A stretch of 36,164 nt of DNA, from assembly GCA_009785865.1 (NCBI GenBank), contig WQVL01000019.1, forward strand, positions 1-36,164, given 5' to 3'. The translations under genes were made by a program, and so were the position numbers. Under the pieces are notes generated by a model. That model was not told the DNA's origin. It saw nothing but the letters and a program-made list of their open reading frames with translations, and made no database searches. This document shows, in pieces, positions 32,153-36,164 of the stretch. This stretch comes from Oscillospiraceae bacterium. Its GTDB lineage: Bacteria; Bacillota; Clostridia; TANB77; CAG-508. How positions within the stretch are numbered: the stretch's first letter is position 1; each line of letters begins with the position of its first letter.

Positions 32153-32887
32153 TTATTTTACTCTCTTTGCTCTTCTCACTTTATTTCGGAGGAAAGTATC
32201 GATGGCTATAAAAGTGATTGCTACGTTTTGTACTATTGGGAAAAACGATCTCCACCACTCAAAATTTATAATGGCTCTTCCATTTAATTGTTCGATACTG
32301 TATACGAAATATACTAAGGCAATTAATATATACATCTTTTGACGTAACTTTAGCCTTCGCAAAACATCATTTGCACAAACTTCAATTTCTTTTCCTTCTT
32401 CTGTTTCTATAATGCTAGTAAAAGACTTTACTATTTCTTCTCCAAAATAAACTATTGCTACTGTTACCATTAGCACACTAATAAATCTTATTGATAGGTC
32501 ATTCACTTGAAAGGTTAGTTCATTTATAAAAGATAATGGAAATTCAATAATTAATATTAAAATAAATATTATTACCAATAAAAATATAGTTCCCAGAAGA
32601 TTTCCAAAAATAATATCAGCCAGTTTTTGCCTCACATCACTAAAACTATATAATTTTTTAAAAAAAGTATTAAATAAAAGCATTGCAAACACAGCAATTC
32701 CAACAATAGTAACAGCAAGTAGTGGCAGGAATATGGCTCTACTCATTCTATATTCAAACGTATTTATTAACCTCGCTAATGCCATCATAGTCATTAATCC
32801 TAGAAAGAAAGTTAATCTCCACTTCCAATTCTTTCTTCGCTTTTTTCTTTTTTCAGTACTTTCTGTTTCTACTTCTATTTTCTCCAA
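32153..32887 (-). CDS. Hypothetical six-pass membrane protein
   Basis: The 244-residue protein starts with a charged cytoplasmic segment (EKRKKRRKNWKWR) and has about six membrane helices at roughly 24-43, 52-74, 97-122, 130-150, 186-204 and 218-237. A cytoplasmic loop between helices four and five carries charged helices (EEIVKSFTSIIETEEGKEIEV). No family is recognised. The start ATG has no strong SD in front (AAGAATTGG region is weak), so a later start is possible. It follows the cyclophilin gene on the same strand by 39 nt. Confidence 0.65.
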   Translation of the reverse strand: MEKIEVETESTEKRKKRRKNWKWRLTFFLGLMTMMALARLINTFEYRMSRAIFLPLLAVTIVGIAVFAMLLFNTFFKKLYSFSDVRQKLADIIFGNLLGTIFLLVIIFILILIIEFPLSFINELTFQVNDLSIRFISVLMVTVAIVYFGEEIVKSFTSIIETEEGKEIEVCANDVLRRLKLRQKMYILIALVYFVYSIEQLNGRAIINFEWWRSFFPIVQNVAITFIAIDTFLRNKVRRAKRVK

Positions 32888-32926
32888 TTCTTATATTCCT
32901 CACTTGTTTTTCTAACTTTTTATTAA

Positions 32927-33685
32927 TTAAGATTCTAGCATTTCTTCTATCCATGCATTAATATCAAAAGATTCTAGTAATTCAGGTTCTCTAAATTCTC
33001 TGCCAAAAGTATCTACAGTAACTCGTCTCATTACTGGCGAATCCGCTGGATTACTAGCAATTATTTCATCTACAACATCCATACCTTCTATTACTCTTCC
33101 AAATGCCGCGAAACGCCCATCTAAATCTGGTGCGTCAGTCGCCATTATGAAGAATTGAGCAAATCCTGAGTTATGCCCTTTTTCTATGAAAGTTGGGTCT
33201 TCCAGTAACATAGCAATCTCAAAAAAATCCAGTCTTGCTAATCCTACAACTCCTCTTTCAAAACTTAAAGTGTCTCTACTGCTTCTTCTAAAGTTATTAT
33301 CCGTAAATTCTCCTACTACAGAATAATCATTTCTTCCTGCTCCAGTACCTTCCCAGTCTCCACCTTGTATTAATGCAAAAGCTCCTCTTTCTATTCTATG
33401 AAAAGTTAATCCATCATAATATCCTTGATTAATAAGACTTATGAAGTTTTTTACCGTTTCTGGTGCCGTTTCTGGATATAATTCTATCTTTACAGTTCCA
33501 AACTCTTCTATCTCTATAGTAACTACTGGGTTCGGATAGTCACCACTTGCTCCATTTTCTGTCTCTCCTCTTTCATTTCTGTTCTCATCTCTGTCTTCGT
33601 CCTCATTATTTAAGCATCCTGTTAATGCTACTAACATAAAAATCATTAATGTTAGTACTCCTATTACTTTAATCGATTTTTTCAT
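32927..33685 (-). CDS. Cyclophilin-type peptidyl-prolyl isomerase, lipoprotein
   Basis: A lipoprotein signal (MKKSIKVIG...ALTGC, lipobox LTGC with Cys near residue 24) precedes an acidic linker and a cyclophilin domain. The fold motifs are VKIELYPETAPETVKNFI, GLTFHRI, the IQGGDWEGTGAG segment, ARLDF, SGFAQFFIM and FAAFGRVIEGMDVVDEI. The active-site Arg (FHRI) and QGGD are present, so prolyl cis-trans isomerase activity outside the membrane is likely, probably in folding exported proteins. TTGGAGG precedes the ATG. A membrane-protein gene follows. Confidence 0.93.
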   Translation of the reverse strand: MKKSIKVIGVLTLMIFMLVALTGCLNNEDEDRDENRNERGETENGASGDYPNPVVTIEIEEFGTVKIELYPETAPETVKNFISLINQGYYDGLTFHRIERGAFALIQGGDWEGTGAGRNDYSVVGEFTDNNFRRSSRDTLSFERGVVGLARLDFFEIAMLLEDPTFIEKGHNSGFAQFFIMATDAPDLDGRFAAFGRVIEGMDVVDEIIASNPADSPVMRRVTVDTFGREFREPELLESFDINAWIEEMLES

Positions 33686-33810
33686 GTTCTACCTCCAATA
33701 TTTTTTATTATGCGAACTCACTTCGCTTATTATTCCTTACCTTCTTATATATAACATACTTTTCATATTTTCTCTATATATTTCCTTGTTTTTTAGTTTT
33801 CATAAATAAA

Positions 33811-33827
33811 TTGGGAACCGTTTCCAA
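33811..33827. promoter_or_regulatory. Possible LacI/CcpA-type operator
   Basis: TTGGGAACCGTTTCCAA is a near-perfect palindrome with a central CG, the form used by LacI-family regulators. It lies between the divergent cyclophilin and hemolysin III genes, about 100 nt before the latter promoter. The rest of the 33686-33909 gap is A+T-rich leader. Confidence 0.4.
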
Positions 33828-33909
33828 TAAAATAATTGTTAATCACCACATTTTATGTGCTCTTTATACTCTGTTTCCAACATTTTCTAATCTTTTTAGC
33901 TTTTTTATA

Positions 33910-33938
33910 TTGACATGAATTAACTCTACTAATATTAT
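33910..33938 (+). promoter_or_regulatory. Promoter of the hemolysin III gene
   Basis: A perfect TTGACA (33910-33915), a 17-nt spacer and TATTAT (33933-33938). Confidence 0.85.
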
Positions 33939-34000
33939 ATATAGGTATATACAAACATTATTAAATTATAGCTTTGGCTACAAACATGGAGGTAATTTAT

Positions 34001-34667
34001 ATGGCAAAAGTTAAAGAACCAGTAAGCGGATTTTCACATGCTTTAGGAGGCTTAGCTTCTATAGCAGGTTTAGTTCTAATGGTTGTATTTGCTTCTATAG
34101 CTGAAAATAGAAATAGCTTTATGATTGTTTCTGTTTCAATATTTGGTACAACGCTAGTATTATTATATACTTTTAGCGCTCTATATCACTTATTGAATCT
34201 AGGTGAAAAGGGAACTTCTATTTTGAGAAAATTTGATCATATAATGATATATTTTCTAATTGCTGGTACATATACACCTATACTTCTAGGTCCTATGAGA
34301 GGAGGCTGGGGTTGGAGTTTATTTGGAGTCGTTTGGGGATTAGCACTACTCGGAACTCTTTTAACTATTTTTTGGATTAATGCTCCGAGATGGCTTACTA
34401 CTGGAATATATTTAGGTATGGGGTGGCTTGTACTTGTTGCAATATATCCCCTTATAATTACATTCGGAGATTTAGATGCTATTTCTACTCTTTGGTGGTT
34501 AGTAGCAGGGGGATTATCATATACTGCGCGGAGCAATTATATATGGTCTCAAGTGGCCTAAGTTTGAAAATAAGTATTTTGGATTCCATGAGATATTTCA
34601 CATATTTATACTGATAGGTAGCCTATGCCATTTCTGGTTTATATTCAGATATGTAATATATTTATAA
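34001..34667 (+). CDS. Hemolysin III/YqfA family protein, +1 shift at CGG
   Basis: The family (PAQR-like, seven membrane helices) is shown by SGFSHALGGLASIAG, the SALYHLLNL histidine motif, KFDHIMIYFLIAGTYTP, and the C-terminal FGFHEIFHIFILIGSLCHFW. The last parts are reached only after a shift. At GCG-CGG-A (34529-34531) skipping the C gives GGA (Gly) and joins LSYTAG to AIIYGLKWPKFEN. The full product has 221 residues, the usual length; the unshifted frame stops after 12 more codons and loses the last helices and the HEIFH metal-site residues. I chose ATG 34001, eight bases after GGAGG. Membrane-damaging activity is not implied; the role is uncertain. Confidence 0.88.
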
Positions 34668-34687
34668 TTAGCAAATGATAGCAGGTA

Positions 34688-34749
34688 AAAAGTAAAAACA
34701 GAAGAAGTGTATACCATTTATGGTATACACTTCTTCTGTTTTTACTTTT
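34688..34749. terminator. Thirty-bp perfect hairpin between hemolysin III and aspS
   Basis: Arms 34688-34717 and 34720-34749 are fully complementary around a 2-nt loop, with A- and T-runs at both ends. It serves the converging genes on both strands. Confidence 0.93.
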
Positions 34750-34777
34750 CCTATCTTTCTTTATTCCGTTTCTTTTG

Positions 34778-36164
34778 CTATTCTTTTTCCTTTACATCTA
34801 GTTTTAGATGTACTTCTCTTAATTGTTCTTTTGTCACTAGCGAAGGTGCTCCCATAAGCAAGTCTTTTGCTTTTTGATTTTTCGGGAATGCTACTATTTG
34901 TCTTATATTTGTTTCGTTTGCAAGCAACATTATAATTCTATCTATTCCTGGTGCCGCACCTGCATGTGGTGGAGCTCCAAAGTGGAATGCATTCCATAGT
35001 GCTGGGAATTTCCCCTCTACTACTTCTTTATCATACCCTGCAACTTCAAATGCTTTTAACATTATTTCTGGGCTATGGTTTCTTACTGCACCTGATGCTA
35101 TCTCATAACCATTACACACTAGGTCATATTGATATGCTGGTATCTCTAGTGGTTCTTTTTCATTTAAAGCTTCTAGTCCACCTTGTGGCATTGAGAATGG
35201 ATTATGTCCAAATTCTACTTTCCCATCATCAGTCAATTCAAACATTGGGAAATCTGTTATCCAAGCAAATCTATATGCTTCTTTTTCAAATAAATCTAAT
35301 CTATTTGCCAGCTCATCTCTTACCATTCCTGCTTGTTTTGCAGCTATTTTCTCTTGTTCTGCAACAAAGAATATGCAATCATTTGCTTTTGAACCAGTAA
35401 TCTCAAATATCTTGTTTTTAGAATCTTCATCTATAAACTTAGCAATTGGGCCTATTAGTCCCATACTCTCATCTACTTTTACCCATGCCAGTCCTTTAGC
35501 ACCACATTCTTTTATTGCATAATCTCCCATGTTGTCAAAGAAACTTCTTGGCTGGTCACTACATCCTGATACATTGATAACTCTTACTGTTTTTCCTTTA
35601 AATGCATTAAATTCTGTGCTTTGGAATACTTCTGATACATCTTTTATCATCAATGGATTTCTTAAATCAGGTTTATCAGTGCCATAATCTAACATTGCTT
35701 GTTTAAATGGAATTCTTCTAAATTCTGGGCCATCTTTTTTCCATGTAGATAATTTACTAAATGTATTTCCAATCATAGTTTCTACCACTTTAAAAACATC
35801 ATCTTGTGTTGCAAAAGACATTTCAAAGTCTAACTGATAAAACTCACCAGGAAGTCTATCTGCTCTTGGATCTTCGTCTCTAAAACATGGCGCTATTTGA
35901 TAGTATCTATGGAACCCTGACATCATTAGTAATTGCTTGTATTGTTGTGGAGCTTGTGGAAGTGCATAGAATTCTCCTGGATGTATTCTACTTGGCACTA
36001 AATAATCTCTAGCTCCTTCTGGTGATGAAGATGTAAGTATTGGAGTTTGAATATCAATAAACTCTAGCTTTTCCATTTCCTCTCTAATCGTCTTTATTAC
36101 TTGACTTCTGAATAATATATTATTGTGTAGTTTTTCTCCTCTTAAATCTAAAAATCTGTATTGC
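34778..36164 (-). CDS. aspS: Aspartyl-tRNA synthetase, 3' part (5' end outside window)
   Basis: The enzyme charges tRNA-Asp (or tRNA-Asp and tRNA-Asn in some species). The frame stays open to the window edge and the first visible residues (RFLDLRGEKLHNNI) are the end of the anticodon-domain linker; the OB-fold N-terminus is missing. Class II motifs seen are motif 2 (FRDEDPRADRLPGEFYQLD) and motif 3 (GAAPGIDRIIMLL, as HAGAAPGIDR), and the bacterial GAD insertion lies between them. The C-terminal VKEKE is complete. Residue choice between discriminating and non-discriminating types cannot be made without the N-terminus. Confidence 0.95.
   Translation of the reverse strand, partial: QYRFLDLRGEKLHNNILFRSQVIKTIREEMEKLEFIDIQTPILTSSSPEGARDYLVPSRIHPGEFYALPQAPQQYKQLLMMSGFHRYYQIAPCFRDEDPRADRLPGEFYQLDFEMSFATQDDVFKVVETMIGNTFSKLSTWKKDGPEFRRIPFKQAMLDYGTDKPDLRNPLMIKDVSEVFQSTEFNAFKGKTVRVINVSGCSDQPRSFFDNMGDYAIKECGAKGLAWVKVDESMGLIGPIAKFIDEDSKNKIFEITGSKANDCIFFVAEQEKIAAKQAGMVRDELANRLDLFEKEAYRFAWITDFPMFELTDDGKVEFGHNPFSMPQGGLEALNEKEPLEIPAYQYDLVCNGYEIASGAVRNHSPEIMLKAFEVAGYDKEVVEGKFPALWNAFHFGAPPHAGAAPGIDRIIMLLANETNIRQIVAFPKNQKAKDLLMGAPSLVTKEQLREVHLKLDVKEKE

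Noticed and set aside
17960-34561. Sequencing or assembly error as the explanation of the frame breaks
   Set aside because: It cannot be excluded without reads, but six of six extra bases are a C at the same codon phase before a Gly codon and all create CGG. Errors have no reason to respect codon phase.

Overview
The window comes from a low-G+C, endospore-forming Firmicute, most likely a member of the Clostridia. The evidence is the A+T-rich sequence, strong GGAGG-type ribosome binding sites, short intergenic regions, sigma-A promoters close to TTGACA/TATAAT, and sporulation genes (yabG, veg, a SipL-like SPOCS/LysM gene, yunB, spoIIID). Nearly all genes lie on the minus strand. No rRNA, tRNA, CRISPR array or complete mobile element was seen.

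Layout from left to right: a Bro-N/GNAT pair; an unknown helical protein; an AIM24/zinc-ribbon pair; a plus-strand secreted metallopeptidase-like gene; a decayed endolysin copy; pfkA; a holin/endolysin pair; a VanW / ABM-like / aldo-keto reductase operon; a NodB deacetylase; a long run reading leftward (ECF transporter S component, DUF1893, ferredoxin-type aldo-keto reductase, B12-binding radical SAM, YwbE, methyltransferase, thiamine-binding protein); an SPL-type radical SAM protein and Tex; a cytoplasmic protein built of 111-residue repeats; a small membrane protein; the sporulation block yunB, sipL, veg, yabG; three envelope proteins; a TetR regulator; a plus-strand zinc-ribbon gene with a cold-shock-like leader; spoIIID; a six-pass membrane protein; a cyclophilin lipoprotein; plus-strand hemolysin III; and the 3' part of aspS.

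The main finding is a repeated recoding pattern. Four recognisable genes (yabG, the ECF transporter, a DUF4190-like protein and hemolysin III) are each broken by extra single bases. In every case the extra base is a C placed exactly in front of an in-frame glycine codon, so the ribosome meets an in-frame CGG codon followed by A or T. Skipping the C (reading CGGN as Gly) restores the family sequence. yabG needs this three times within 42 nt. Two further candidate small genes show the same arrangement. In the other A+T-rich genes I found no in-frame CGG, which suggests that CGG is unassigned or very poorly decoded and works as a +1 frameshift or four-base glycine signal. The counter-evidence is that three G+C-richer genes (the secreted protein, pfkA and the repeat protein) each carry one CGG that must be read as an ordinary triplet. 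Those genes may be recent arrivals, and two of them share a nearly identical promoter.
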